DNA from: JBHGBM01 sp041946965
Lineage (GTDB): Bacteria; Acidobacteriota; Terriglobia; Bryobacterales; Bryobacteraceae
Assembly: GCA_041946965.1 (NCBI GenBank)
Contig: JBHGBM010000006.1
Span: 47,056 to 111,055, forward strand
Direction of reading: 5' to 3'
DNA length: 64,000 nucleotides
The notes below the pieces were generated by a model. The model saw only the letters and a list, made by a program, of their open reading frames with translations. It searched no databases and had not been told where the DNA came from. Shown here in pieces: positions 1-8,665 of this stretch; within the stretch, counting starts at the first letter, position 1, and the number at the start of each line of letters is the position of its first letter. A program made the translations under genes and the position numbers.

Positions 1-1620
1 CAGCGTGGGGATGTCCGCCGCGGCGATCTTGTCCAGGCTGCCGAACTCGTCGGCGAGGAATTTGGCGGTGCGCTCGCCGACGAAGCGGATGCCCAACGCG
101 GTGAGCACCCGCGCCAGCGGCGCCTGCCGCGAACGCTCGATGTTGCGCGCCAGGTTGCCCGCCGACTTCCTGCCCATGCGCTCCAGCCCTTCAAGCTGGC
201 CTGGCGTGAGGTCGTAAATGTCGGCGACGCTCTTCACTATGCCGCGGTCCACGAGCTGATCCACCAGCGCCTCTCCCATGCCGTCGATGTTCATCACGCC
301 GCGCGAGGCGAAGTGCAGCAGCGATTCCTTGAGCCGCGCCGGGCAATTCGTATTGATGCAGCGGCTGGCCGCCTCGCCTTCCTCCCGCACCACCTTGCCG
401 CCGCACACCGGACAGGTCCGGGGCATGCGGAACGGCCGGCGGTAAGACCCTTGCGAGGTCACCCGCACCACTTTCGGAATCACGTCGCCGGAACGCTCCA
501 CCGTCACCGTATCGCCGATTTGCAGGCCGAGACGCTCGATCTCGTCCTCGTTGTGCAGCGTGGCGCGCGAGACCGTCACGCCGCTGACTTCCACCGGCTT
601 CAGGTGCGCCACCGGCGTCAGCGCCCCGGTACGGCCCACCTGCACCCCGATGTCCTCCACCACGGTCACGGCCTGCCGCGCGGGGTACTTGTAGGCGATC
701 GCCCAGCGCGGGGCCTTGGCGGTGTAGCCGAGGCGGCGTTGCTGCGGCACGGAATCGACCTTTACCACCACGCCGTCGATCTCGTAAGGCAGCTCGTCGC
801 GCCGCGCCTCCCATCCGGCGCAGAACTCCAGCACCGCGTCCACCGAGTGGCACAACGCGCGGTTCGGGTTGACCTTGAACCCCATTTTCGCCAGGGCTTC
901 GAGCGAGTCCCAGTGCGATTCAAACGCGGGGTCCCCCTCCACCAGCAGGTAGTAGGCGAAGTATTCCAGACGCCGCGAGGCGGTCACCGAAGGTTCCAGC
1001 ACGCGTAACGAGCCCGCCGCCGCGTTGCGCGGATTGGCGAAGCGCGAAAGCCCGCGCTCGTCGCGCTCCGCGTTAAGCCGCTCGAAGGCGCCGCGGTTCA
1101 TCACCACCTCGCCGCGCGCCTCGAAGGCGGGGAAGTGCGCGGCCACCTTCAGCGGCAGGGAGCGGATGGTGCGCGCGTTTTCCGTGACATCCTCGCCCAC
1201 CGCGCCGTCGCCGCGGGTGATGGCTTGCGTGAACACGCCTTCGCCGTAGTGCGCCGCCATGGAGAGCCCGTCCAGCTTCAACTCGGCCACGTAGCGGTAA
1301 GGCTCGCCGGCCAGCGATTCGCGGACGCGGCGGTCGAACTCGCGCAGTTCACCCTCGTTAAGCGCGTTATCGAGGCTCAACATCGGAGTGCGGTGCGGGA
1401 CTTTGATGAAGCCTTCGCGCGGCTTGCCGCCCACCCGCTGCGTGGGCGAATCCGGGGTCAGGAATTCCGGGTGCTCCTCCTCCAGCCCCCGCAGCCGGCG
1501 CATCATCTCGTCGTACTCGGCATCGCTGATCTCGGGTTGATCGAGCACGTAGTACAGGTGCTCGTGGCGGCGCAGCTCGCCGCGCAGGGCTTCGATCTCC
1601 GCGGCTACGTCCTTCGGCAT
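1..1620 (-). CDS. ligA: NAD+-dependent DNA ligase LigA, C-terminus cut by window edge
   Basis: Seals 3'-OH/5'-phosphate nicks in replication and repair, using NAD+ as adenylate donor, in the cytoplasm. The 540 codons present show the N-terminal Ia region (HLYYVLDQPEISDAEYD, about residues 21-37), the adenylation domain with KLDG (nucleophilic lysine near residue 115), the OB fold, a four-cysteine zinc finger (CPVCGG then CINTNCPA) and the beginning of the helix-hairpin-helix part (FVGERTAKFLADEFG). The rest of the HhH region and the BRCT domain lie beyond the left edge, so the gene is incomplete only because of the window. The ATG at 1618-1620 has no room for a Shine-Dalgarno site at normal spacing behind a plausible -10 box; see the promoter entry. 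Divergent from the lipid kinase. Confidence 0.97.
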   Translation of the reverse strand, partial: MPKDVAAEIEALRGELRRHEHLYYVLDQPEISDAEYDEMMRRLRGLEEEHPEFLTPDSPTQRVGGKPREGFIKVPHRTPMLSLDNALNEGELREFDRRVRESLAGEPYRYVAELKLDGLSMAAHYGEGVFTQAITRGDGAVGEDVTENARTIRSLPLKVAAHFPAFEARGEVVMNRGAFERLNAERDERGLSRFANPRNAAAGSLRVLEPSVTASRRLEYFAYYLLVEGDPAFESHWDSLEALAKMGFKVNPNRALCHSVDAVLEFCAGWEARRDELPYEIDGVVVKVDSVPQQRRLGYTAKAPRWAIAYKYPARQAVTVVEDIGVQVGRTGALTPVAHLKPVEVSGVTVSRATLHNEDEIERLGLQIGDTVTVERSGDVIPKVVRVTSQGSYRRPFRMPRTCPVCGGKVVREEGEAASRCINTNCPARLKESLLHFASRGVMNIDGMGEALVDQLVDRGIVKSVADIYDLTPGQLEGLERMGRKSAGNLARNIERSRQAPLARVLTALGIRFVGERTAKFLADEFGSLDKIAAADIPTL

Positions 1621-1626
1621 GTCTCC

Positions 1627-1634
1627 ACTATAAT
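1627..1634. promoter_or_regulatory. Overlapping divergent -10 boxes (ligA and lipid kinase)
   Basis: The octamer ACTATAAT reads as TATAAT on the plus strand (1629-1634) and TATAGT on the minus strand (1632-1627). Read on minus it occupies -12 to -7 of the ligA ATG, so transcription would begin at the A of the start codon (leaderless). Read on plus it gives a start near 1641, a 19-base leader that contains GGAGG (1649-1653). Only one of the two promoters could be occupied at a time. Inferred from position and match to consensus only; no clear -35 boxes were found. Confidence 0.5.
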
Positions 1635-1659
1635 TTAGCGAGGAAACCGGAGGCCGGAT

Positions 1660-2559
1660 ATCGCCACCTACGAGCGCATTGTCATCATCTACAACCCGCG
1701 GGCGGGCAAACTGGGCGCAAAAGGACTAAGCGAGCTGGAGCGGGCCGCCGCCACGTTGGGCGCGCGGCTGGTGCCCACCACCGGACCCGGTACCGCGGGC
1801 GCGCTGGCACGTAAAGCCGTGGACACGGGCGCCGATCTGGTGCTGGCCTGCGGCGGCGACGGCACGCTAAACGAAACCCTTCAGGGCATGGTGGGCGCGA
1901 GCCCCCCCCTGGGCATTCTGCCCGCGGGCACGGCCAACGTGCTGGCCGTGGAATTGGGCCTCCCCCGCGGGATCGCCAAAGCCGCCGAGCGCATCCGCGA
2001 ACTCGATCCCGTGCGGGTCGCCGTGGGCCGCGTGACGTGCGCCGGCGCGGCGCCGCGCTACTTCCTGCTGATGGCCGGCGCGGGTCTGGACGCCCGCATC
2101 GTCTACCACGTGAGCGCCGGCCTGAAGTCTCGCACCGGGAAACTGGCGTACTGGGCCGCGGGTTTCGGCGTGGCGGGCCGGCTGCTGCCCCACTTCCGCG
2201 TGGAGTGCGAGGGCCGCGCTTATGAATGCTCCTTCGCGCTCGCCAGCCGCGTCCGCAATTATGGAGGGACGTTCGAGATCGCGCGCGGCGCGGATCTCTT
2301 CTCCGGCTGCTTCGAGGCGGTCCTGTTCCGCGGCCGCTTTCCGCTGCGCTATCTCGTCTACCTGGCCGCGGTCGCACTGAAACGCGCCGCCTGGGCGCCC
2401 GGCGTCACGGTGCTGCCGGCGCGCCGCCTGGAACTTTCCTGCCCGTCGGCCCAGAGCGTCTACGTGCAGGTGGACGGCGAATTCGCGGGACGCCTCCCGG
2501 CCACCGTCGAGATCGTCCCTTCCGCGGTGAACTTGCTCGTACCCCATTCACAGGATTGA
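1660..2559 (+). CDS. Diacylglycerol/lipid kinase family protein (YegS/BmrU-like), apparent ATC start
   Basis: Phosphorylates a membrane lipid such as diacylglycerol with ATP. The catalytic domain is clear: IVIIYNPRAGK at the N-terminus, GGDGT (nucleotide binding) followed by LNETLQG, and a C-terminal all-beta lid domain. The protein would be 299 residues, normal for the family. The conserved YNPRAGK strand lies upstream of the first canonical start codon (TTG at 1756), while the in-frame stop TAG is at 1636-1638, and no ATG, GTG or TTG occurs between them. GGAGG at 1649-1653 lies six bases before ATC at 1660, which is therefore my start. The alternatives are a sequencing error or a truncated protein from TTG 1756, which would lack the first strand of the fold. 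Confidence 0.85.
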   Translation: MATYERIVIIYNPRAGKLGAKGLSELERAAATLGARLVPTTGPGTAGALARKAVDTGADLVLACGGDGTLNETLQGMVGASPPLGILPAGTANVLAVELGLPRGIAKAAERIRELDPVRVAVGRVTCAGAAPRYFLLMAGAGLDARIVYHVSAGLKSRTGKLAYWAAGFGVAGRLLPHFRVECEGRAYECSFALASRVRNYGGTFEIARGADLFSGCFEAVLFRGRFPLRYLVYLAAVALKRAAWAPGVTVLPARRLELSCPSAQSVYVQVDGEFAGRLPATVEIVPSAVNLLVPHSQD

Positions 2560-2623
2560 CGGGCGGGCGCGGTACGAAATAAGCTCAGAAGATTCCGGAC
2601 GGGGATTTCCGGAGTGTTTAGGG

Positions 2624-5600
2624 GTGAGTCGAATCATGAGACATTGCTTTGCCTTCGCAGGCGTTGCCCTGCTCTTGAGCGCGGCCTGTGCGTCCGCGCA
2701 GGAATCGCGTGGCAGCATCACCGGCCGGGTCACCGATCCGCAAGGGGCCCTGATTCCCGGCGCCGCCGTGGTGATCACCAACGTGGAGACCAACCAGGTC
2801 AGCCGTACCACCACCAACGAGACCGGTTACTTCGAAGTGAACCTTCTCAATCCGGGGAATTACTCGGCGTCGGCTGAAGCCCCGGGGTTCAAGAAATCCA
2901 TCCAGACCGGCGTGGTGCTGAACGTGGCCGGCCGCGTGGATATCAACATTCAATTGCAGGTGGGGCAGCTAGCCGAAACCGTGGAGGTCACCGCCGTGAC
3001 CCCGCTGCTCGACACCACCACCGCCAACGGCGGGCGGGTGATCGATAACCAGCAGATCATGCAACTGCCCTTCTCTGACATGAACCCGTTCGCGCTCTCA
3101 GCGCTCTCGCCCGGCATGCAGTGGACCGGCCAGCCCGAGTACCGCCGTCCCTTCGATAACGGCGGCACCTCGGCGTTCAACACTATGGGCGGCGTGGGCG
3201 CCAATGAGTACACCATCGACGGCGCGCCGGTCACCGGCACCAACGGCCGTGTCGGCTTCGTGCCGCCTTCCGACGCCGTTGAGGAGTTCAAGCTCGAAAC
3301 CTCCACGTTCGACGCCTCCTACGGCCACACCTCCGGCGCCACCATCAACGTCATGACCAAGAGCGGCACCAACCTGTGGCACGGTTCCCTGTACGACCAG
3401 CACTGGCAGCAACGCTGGAACGCCACGCCGCATTTCACCCGCATCAGCTACAACAGCCAGGTGGCGCAGGGCAAGATTCAGCCCGGCGCGCCGAAGCAGG
3501 CGCCCGGCCGCTCCAATAACTTCGGCGGCACGCTCGGCGGACCCGTCAAGATACCGAAGCTGTATGACGGCAAGGACAAGCTGTTCTTCTTCTTCAGTTA
3601 CAACGGCATCTACCAGAAGAAGGCCGAAACCACCAGTTCCATCAACCGCGACGTGCCCAAGATGGCGTGGAGGCAGGGCGACTTCTCCGACATGCAGGCC
3701 CTCGACGCCGTGAAGTACACCGTCTACGATCCGCGCACCGCGCGCATGGGCGCCGACGGCCACGTGCAGCGGCTGCCCTTCCCCGGCAACAAGGGCGTTC
3801 CCATCCTGAACCCCATGTACAAGTACTACGTGGAGTTCTTCCCCAAGCCGAACGACGTTCCCGGACTGGTCTCGCCCGAGGGCGACAACAACTACTACGC
3901 CGCCAACATGCCCAAGGACGAGCGCTTCAATTCCCTGGTAAACCGCATCGACTACAACATCAGTGACCGGCACCGCGTGTTCGGCCGCTGGTACTGGAAC
4001 CACCGCCTGGCCGACGAGTACGACTGGACCTATGAAACCAAGCGCGGCCTGCACGCCAACGGCCTGACCCGCATCAACAAGGGCGGCGGCGGAAATTACC
4101 TGTGGACCATCAGCGACCGCAACATCCTGGACGTGGGCGTGAGCCTTACGCGGTTCAACGAGGGCAACGAGCGTCCCATTCAAACGGCCTACAAACCGAG
4201 CGACGTGGGGCTTCCGAAATACCTGGACGACCGCGCCGGGCAGTGGCACACCCTGCCGCAGGTCGCGGTGGACGACGTGGAGCAGGTCAGCGGCGGCTAT
4301 CCCGTCATCGGGACGCGAGGCACCACCGGCGAGGCCAAGGCCCAGATGACCAGCATCCTGGGCAGCCACTCCTTCAAGTACGGCTTCCAGGAGCGCCGCT
4401 ACTGGGCGACCACCGCATCCCCCGGCACCGCCTCGGGCTCCTTCAGTTTCGGGAACAGCTACATGCGCGCGGCGGACAACGCCAGCACGGCTTCCAGCCG
4501 CGGCCTTTCCTGGGCCGCCTTCATGATGGCCATGCCCACCGGCATCAGCATCGCCGGCAACGACTCGGCCGTCTGGTCCACACGCTTCCGGTCGATCTAC
4601 TTTCAGGATGATTGGCGCGCCACCAAGAAACTCCGCCTCTCCTTCGGATTGCGCTACGAGCGCGAGGGCGGCACCACGGAGCGTTTCAACCGCGCCATGA
4701 CCGGCGGCTTCGATTTCAACGCCAAGCTGCCCATTTCCGACCTGGTGGAAGCGGCCTACGCCAAAAACCCCATTCCGGAAATGCCCGCCTCACAGTTCAA
4801 AATCCGTGGCGGCGCGCTCTTCATGAGCGACCAGTACCCCACTTACACCAACGGCACCCACCACTTCCTGCCCAAGGCCGGCGCCGTCTATCAACTGGAC
4901 GGCAAAACCGTGATCCGCGGCGGCTACGGCTGGTACTACGATACGTACAACGTGAGCGACAGCGACTACCGCCCCAGCCAGGACGGTTTCAGCCAGAGCA
5001 CCAGCACCTCCCGCACCAATGACAACGGCCTGACCTTCTGCTGCGGTGTTGGCGCCGTGGCCAACCTCTCGGCCGTCAACAACCCGCTCATCGATCCGTT
5101 CCCCGTGCGTGCCGACGGCACTCGCTTCAACGCGCCGTACCGCGACAGGCTGGGCCTGATGTCGCGCCAGGGCCGCGGGTGGGACATTCAGCCCCGCAAC
5201 TTTAACCCCGCGTGGCAGCAGCGCTGGAGAATCGGCATCCAGCGCGAAATCACACGGGACGTCGCCATCGAGGTCTCTTACAACGGCGCCACCTCGCACT
5301 ACTGGGTAGCGCGCGATCTCAGCTACGTGCCCGAACAGTACTGGGCCAAGGGCAACACGCGCAACCAGGCCGTGGAGGACTTCCTCAACACCAACGTCGC
5401 CAACCCGTTCAACATCGCCAACCTCCAGCCGCTGGCCGCCTCCGACCCGTTCCTGTACAACTGGCTCAGCACCCAGGGTTTCTTCACCGGCAAGACCGTG
5501 CGCCGGAACCTCCTGCTGCGGCCTTACCCCAACCTGAACGGTCTGACCGGCGTGCCGCCGGGTCAGGACATCTCCGATTCGCTCGGCAGGAACGTCTATA

Positions 5601-6331
5601 ACGACCTGCAAGTGCAGTTCGAGAAGCGCTTCAGCCACAGCTTCCAAAGCTCGGTGATGTACACCCGCGCACAGGATTACGTCACCGACTGGTACGCCAA
5701 CCCGTTCGACAAGGAAATGTCGGAGCGCATGGGCAACAATGTGCGCCCCCACCGGCTGGTGTGGAGCACGATCTTCGAGTTGCCGTTCGGCAAGGGGCGC
5801 GCGTTCGTCAACAGCGGTCCCGCCCAGCACCTCCTGGGCGGCTGGTCGCTCAACTGGATCTACCAGTATCAGAACGGCCGCGCCATCGGCTGGGGTAACC
5901 GGTTCTTCTATGGTTCCTTGGACGATTTCAGCAAGCTGCTGAACCACGATGCCGTCCGCTCCCGGGACATGCACCAGTGGTTCGACCCGTCCATCGCTTA
6001 CACCAGCGGCACGGGGCCGATACCGGCGAACTTCCACGGTTTCGAAGGCCGCACAGCGTTCCAGCCCGCCGGCTGGCAGACGCGCGTCTTCCCCAGCCGC
6101 ATGGACAACCTCCGCGAGGACGGCATCCGCAACTGGGACGTGAAGGTCATGCGCAAGTTCCGCATCCGCGAGCGGTTGAACGCCAACTTCTCGGTCGATA
6201 TGCTGAACGCCACCAATCACACCAATTTCGAAGGGCCGAACACGGACCCGACCAGCAAGAGCTTCGGCCGCGTGACCACTCAGCGAGGGCTGAGCCGTGT
6301 GATTCAGTTCAACCTGCGCATCGACTTCTAA
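2624..6331 (+). CDS. TonB-dependent receptor with N-terminal carboxypeptidase-regulatory-like domain
   Basis: Outer-membrane active transporter of the large Acidobacteria-type family, powered by TonB-ExbB-ExbD. A Sec signal peptide (hydrophobic FAFAGVALLLSAAC, cleavage after ASA) precedes a CnaB-like carboxypeptidase regulatory domain (about residues 28-115: GSITGRVTDPQGALIPGA). A plug-like region with VVEVTAVTPLLDTT-type sequence (read as VEVTAVTPLLDTT) and a long beta-barrel follow, ending in the aromatic terminus FNLRIDF that is typical of outer-membrane insertion. Length is 1235 residues. The start may be GTG 2624 (GGAG at 2611) or ATG 2636; both keep the signal peptide. The substrate is not readable from the sequence; oligosaccharides or plant-derived molecules are common guesses for the family. 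A hairpin follows the stop. Confidence 0.95.
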   Translation: MSRIMRHCFAFAGVALLLSAACASAQESRGSITGRVTDPQGALIPGAAVVITNVETNQVSRTTTNETGYFEVNLLNPGNYSASAEAPGFKKSIQTGVVLNVAGRVDINIQLQVGQLAETVEVTAVTPLLDTTTANGGRVIDNQQIMQLPFSDMNPFALSALSPGMQWTGQPEYRRPFDNGGTSAFNTMGGVGANEYTIDGAPVTGTNGRVGFVPPSDAVEEFKLETSTFDASYGHTSGATINVMTKSGTNLWHGSLYDQHWQQRWNATPHFTRISYNSQVAQGKIQPGAPKQAPGRSNNFGGTLGGPVKIPKLYDGKDKLFFFFSYNGIYQKKAETTSSINRDVPKMAWRQGDFSDMQALDAVKYTVYDPRTARMGADGHVQRLPFPGNKGVPILNPMYKYYVEFFPKPNDVPGLVSPEGDNNYYAANMPKDERFNSLVNRIDYNISDRHRVFGRWYWNHRLADEYDWTYETKRGLHANGLTRINKGGGGNYLWTISDRNILDVGVSLTRFNEGNERPIQTAYKPSDVGLPKYLDDRAGQWHTLPQVAVDDVEQVSGGYPVIGTRGTTGEAKAQMTSILGSHSFKYGFQERRYWATTASPGTASGSFSFGNSYMRAADNASTASSRGLSWAAFMMAMPTGISIAGNDSAVWSTRFRSIYFQDDWRATKKLRLSFGLRYEREGGTTERFNRAMTGGFDFNAKLPISDLVEAAYAKNPIPEMPASQFKIRGGALFMSDQYPTYTNGTHHFLPKAGAVYQLDGKTVIRGGYGWYYDTYNVSDSDYRPSQDGFSQSTSTSRTNDNGLTFCCGVGAVANLSAVNNPLIDPFPVRADGTRFNAPYRDRLGLMSRQGRGWDIQPRNFNPAWQQRWRIGIQREITRDVAIEVSYNGATSHYWVARDLSYVPEQYWAKGNTRNQAVEDFLNTNVANPFNIANLQPLAASDPFLYNWLSTQGFFTGKTVRRNLLLRPYPNLNGLTGVPPGQDISDSLGRNVYNDLQVQFEKRFSHSFQSSVMYTRAQDYVTDWYANPFDKEMSERMGNNVRPHRLVWSTIFELPFGKGRAFVNSGPAQHLLGGWSLNWIYQYQNGRAIGWGNRFFYGSLDDFSKLLNHDAVRSRDMHQWFDPSIAYTSGTGPIPANFHGFEGRTAFQPAGWQTRVFPSRMDNLREDGIRNWDVKVMRKFRIRERLNANFSVDMLNATNHTNFEGPNTDPTSKSFGRVTTQRGLSRVIQFNLRIDF

Positions 6332-6336
6332 GGCGG

Positions 6337-6356
6337 GGCAGGCGGTTTCGCCTGCC
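6337..6356. terminator. Bidirectional hairpin between convergent genes
   Basis: A perfect 8-bp inverted repeat (GGCAGGCG / CGCCTGCC) with a four-base GTTT loop lies between the stop of the TonB receptor and the stop of the convergent acyl-CoA dehydrogenase gene. There is no strong T-tract on either side, so it may act as a weak terminator or 3'-end stabiliser for both transcripts. Confidence 0.5.
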
Positions 6357-6361
6357 GGGCC

Positions 6362-7528
6362 CTACCGGTACGCCGCCACTCCCGTCACCCGCTCGCCGAT
6401 GATGAGCGCGTGGATGTGGTCGGTCCCCTCGTAGGTCTTCACCGTCTCCAGGTTGCACATGTGGCGCATGATGGGGTATTCGTCGGTGATCCCGTTGGCG
6501 CCTAACAGGTCGCGGCTGAGCCGGGCGCACTCGAGCGCAATGGCCACGTTGTTGCGCTTCAGCATGGAAACGTGCGCGGGCTCGGCCTTCCCTTGGTCCT
6601 TGATGCGCCCCACCTGAATGGCCAGCAGTTGCGCCTTGGTGATCTCGGTGATCATCCAGGCCAGCTTCTCCTGCACGAGTTGATGCGAGGCGATGGGCCG
6701 GTCGTCGAACTGCTTCCTGTCGAGCGAATAACGGCGCGCCGTTTCGTAGCACTCCATGGCCGCTCCCAGCACGCCCCAGCCGATGCCGTAGCGCGCCTGC
6801 GTGAGGCAGGCGAGCGCGGCTTTCAGCCCCGCCGCGCCGGGCAGCCGGTTCTCCTCCGGCACGCGGCAGTCCGACATCGCCAGGCTCGAGGTCACCGAGG
6901 CGCGCATCGACCATTTGCCGTGAATGTCCGACGCCGAGTACCCCGGCGTGCCCTTCTCCACGAGAAACCCGCGTATGCCCTCTTCGGTGCGCGCCCAAAC
7001 CACGGCCACGTCCGCCATCGTGCCGTTGGTGATCCAGGTCTTTTCGCCGTTCAGCACCCACCCGCCGCCGTCGCGCCGCGCGGTGGTGCGCATGCCGCCG
7101 GGATTGGAGCCGTAGCCGGGCTCCGTCAGCCCGAAGCAGCCCACCGCCTCGCCCGATTGCAGGCGCGGCAGCCAGTGCCGCTTTTGCTCTTCCGAACCGA
7201 AAGTCAGGATGGGGTACATCACCAGCGCGCCCTGCACGGAGACGAAGCTTCGCAGCCCGGAATCGCCGCGCTCCAGTTCCTGCATGATCAGCCCGTACTC
7301 CACGTTGGAGAGCCCCGCACACCCGTAGCCTTCCAGGTTCGCGCCCAGGAACCCCAGCCGCCCCAACTCGGCCGTCAGCTCGACCGGGAAACGCCCCTCG
7401 CGGAAACAGTCGCGGATGACCGGCGTCACGCGCTCCTCCACGAACTGGCGCGCGGTGGCGCGGACCATCAATTCGTCTTCGCGGAAAAGGCTGTCGACCA
7501 GCAGGTAATCCACACCCCGGAACGGCAT
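6362..7528 (-). CDS. Acyl-CoA dehydrogenase, glutaryl-CoA dehydrogenase-like
   Basis: FAD-dependent oxidation of an acyl-CoA thioester. The sequence resembles glutaryl-CoA dehydrogenase more than straight-chain enzymes: RSFVSVQGALVMYPI, GCFGLTEPGYGSNPGGM (FAD/substrate region) and the C-terminal KTYEGTDHIH, whose glutamate is the expected catalytic base. Glutaryl-CoA dehydrogenases also decarboxylate to crotonyl-CoA in lysine, tryptophan and aromatic degradation. The length of 388 residues is normal. It is a single gene with no neighbouring beta-oxidation genes, so its pathway is uncertain. The -10-like TATCAT (7540-7535 on minus) is placed for transcription to start exactly at the ATG. Confidence 0.9.
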   Translation of the reverse strand: MPFRGVDYLLVDSLFREDELMVRATARQFVEERVTPVIRDCFREGRFPVELTAELGRLGFLGANLEGYGCAGLSNVEYGLIMQELERGDSGLRSFVSVQGALVMYPILTFGSEEQKRHWLPRLQSGEAVGCFGLTEPGYGSNPGGMRTTARRDGGGWVLNGEKTWITNGTMADVAVVWARTEEGIRGFLVEKGTPGYSASDIHGKWSMRASVTSSLAMSDCRVPEENRLPGAAGLKAALACLTQARYGIGWGVLGAAMECYETARRYSLDRKQFDDRPIASHQLVQEKLAWMITEITKAQLLAIQVGRIKDQGKAEPAHVSMLKRNNVAIALECARLSRDLLGANGITDEYPIMRHMCNLETVKTYEGTDHIHALIIGERVTGVAAYR

Positions 7529-7534
7529 GCCTCA

Positions 7535-7540
7535 ATGATA
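7535..7540 (-). promoter_or_regulatory. -10 box for a leaderless acyl-CoA dehydrogenase transcript
   Basis: TATCAT on the minus strand lies at -12 to -7 relative to the A of the ATG at 7528, so the predicted first transcribed base is the start codon itself. Only the hexamer and its spacing support it. Confidence 0.4.
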
Positions 7541-7596
7541 TCCGACCCCGCTCCCCGCTCGTGCGCGGTGGATGCTATACTGGCGCGGCAGGAAAT

Positions 7597-8433
7597 ATGC
7601 GGACCACGCGCAGGGGTTTTCTCGCGGCGGCGCTGGCGGCGCCGGCGGCATTCGGGGCGCCTGACAAGCGTCTGAAAATCGGCGTCACGGACTGGAACCT
7701 GCGTATGGCCGGTAACGTGGAAGCGCTGGCGCTGGCGCGCAAGATTGGCTTCGAGGGCGTGGAGGTCAGTCTCGGCCGCAAGCCCGGCGGCGGCAAGCTC
7801 CCGCTCGACGACGCCGGCGTGCAGAAGGCCTACCTCGACGCCGCCAGGAAGCACCGCATACGCCTGGCGGGCACCTGCCTCGATATCCTGCACGTCAACT
7901 ATCTGAAAAACGACAAGCTCGGGCAGAAGTGGGTGGCGGACGGCATCCGCATCACGAAGCTTCTGAATGCCCGGGTGATGCTGCTGCCGTTCTTCGGCAA
8001 GGGCGCACTCACCACCACGCAGGAAATGGACTACGTGGGCGACGCCCTCAGGGAACTCGCCCCGGAGGCCGCCAAGGCCAAGGTGCTGCTCGGCCTGGAA
8101 GACACCATCTCGGCCGAGAACAACGTTCGAATCATGGAGCGGTCGCGGTCCGCCGCCGTGCAAACATACTACGACGTCGGCAACTCGACCAGCGCCGGCT
8201 TCGATCCGATCCGGGAAATCCGCTGGCTGGGAAAAGACCGGATTTGTCAGATCCATCTCAAGGACAACCCCAATTATCTGGGAGAAGGGAACATCGATTT
8301 TCCGGGTGTCCTGAAGGCTATCGCGGACATCCGTTTCGAAGGCTTCGCGAACCTGGAGACCAACGCACCCTCGAAGTCTATCGAGGACGATATGCGGCGC
8401 AACCTGGCGTTCATCCGCAAGTTGCTCGCGTAA
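7597..8433 (+). CDS. Sugar phosphate isomerase/epimerase-like TIM-barrel protein, Tat-exported
   Basis: Xylose-isomerase-like AP-endonuclease-2 fold, often an epimerase or isomerase acting on sugars or inositol. A twin-arginine signal (RTTRRGFLAAALAAPAAFG) at the N-terminus implies export of the folded protein. The body has the usual barrel strands (KIGVTDWNLRM, GFEGVEVSLG, VLLGLEDTISAENN, YYDVGNST, CQIHLKDN, GFANLETN) with acidic and histidine residues at strand ends fitting a divalent metal site. I chose ATG 7597 over an upstream GTG (7561) because the Tat signal begins there; TATACT at 7576-7581 and AGGA just before the ATG support it. Length is 278 residues. The substrate is unknown. Confidence 0.85.
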   Translation: MRTTRRGFLAAALAAPAAFGAPDKRLKIGVTDWNLRMAGNVEALALARKIGFEGVEVSLGRKPGGGKLPLDDAGVQKAYLDAARKHRIRLAGTCLDILHVNYLKNDKLGQKWVADGIRITKLLNARVMLLPFFGKGALTTTQEMDYVGDALRELAPEAAKAKVLLGLEDTISAENNVRIMERSRSAAVQTYYDVGNSTSAGFDPIREIRWLGKDRICQIHLKDNPNYLGEGNIDFPGVLKAIADIRFEGFANLETNAPSKSIEDDMRRNLAFIRKLLA

Positions 8434-8575
8434 GCCGGCTGGTACCGGCAATTTACCTACCTTCCAGGGGTGTTACGGGTTTTGTGCGTTATCTTTCCGC
8501 CTACAAGAACCTCTCGACAGATGCGTCCCGGATTCGAAAAGCCGCTACAGTAGCCGGTTTTGACGCATTTTTGTA

Positions 8576-8604
8576 TTGACAGAAACCATGACTTCGGTTA
8601 GCAT
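8576..8604 (+). promoter_or_regulatory. Sigma-70-type promoter of carD
   Basis: Perfect -35 TTGACA (8576-8581), 17-base spacer, and -10 TAGCAT (8599-8604), giving a start near 8611 and a leader of about 55 bases before the carD ATG. The 232-base interval 8434-8665 holds no other gene. Confidence 0.65.
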
Positions 8605-8607
8605 TCT

Positions 8608-8617
8608 ACCGATCGGT
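8608..8617. promoter_or_regulatory. Putative operator palindrome at the carD transcription start
   Basis: ACCGATCGGT is a perfect 10-base palindrome centred on the predicted +1 of the carD promoter. A dimeric repressor bound here would block initiation. Its function is inferred from position only. Confidence 0.35.
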
Positions 8618-8665
8618 TAGCTCGCGGTTAAATAAGTTGGCAGCGGTGGTTCGTGGGGGCCCCGT

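Noticed and set aside
2624..6331. Possibility that the first TonB receptor is a horizontally acquired island
   Set aside because: Codon use and GC look like the neighbours and no integrase, tRNA or direct repeats flank it.
8434..8449. Hairpin GCCGG/CCGGC after the sugar isomerase gene as a terminator
   Set aside because: Only a five-base stem and no T-tract; too weak to call.
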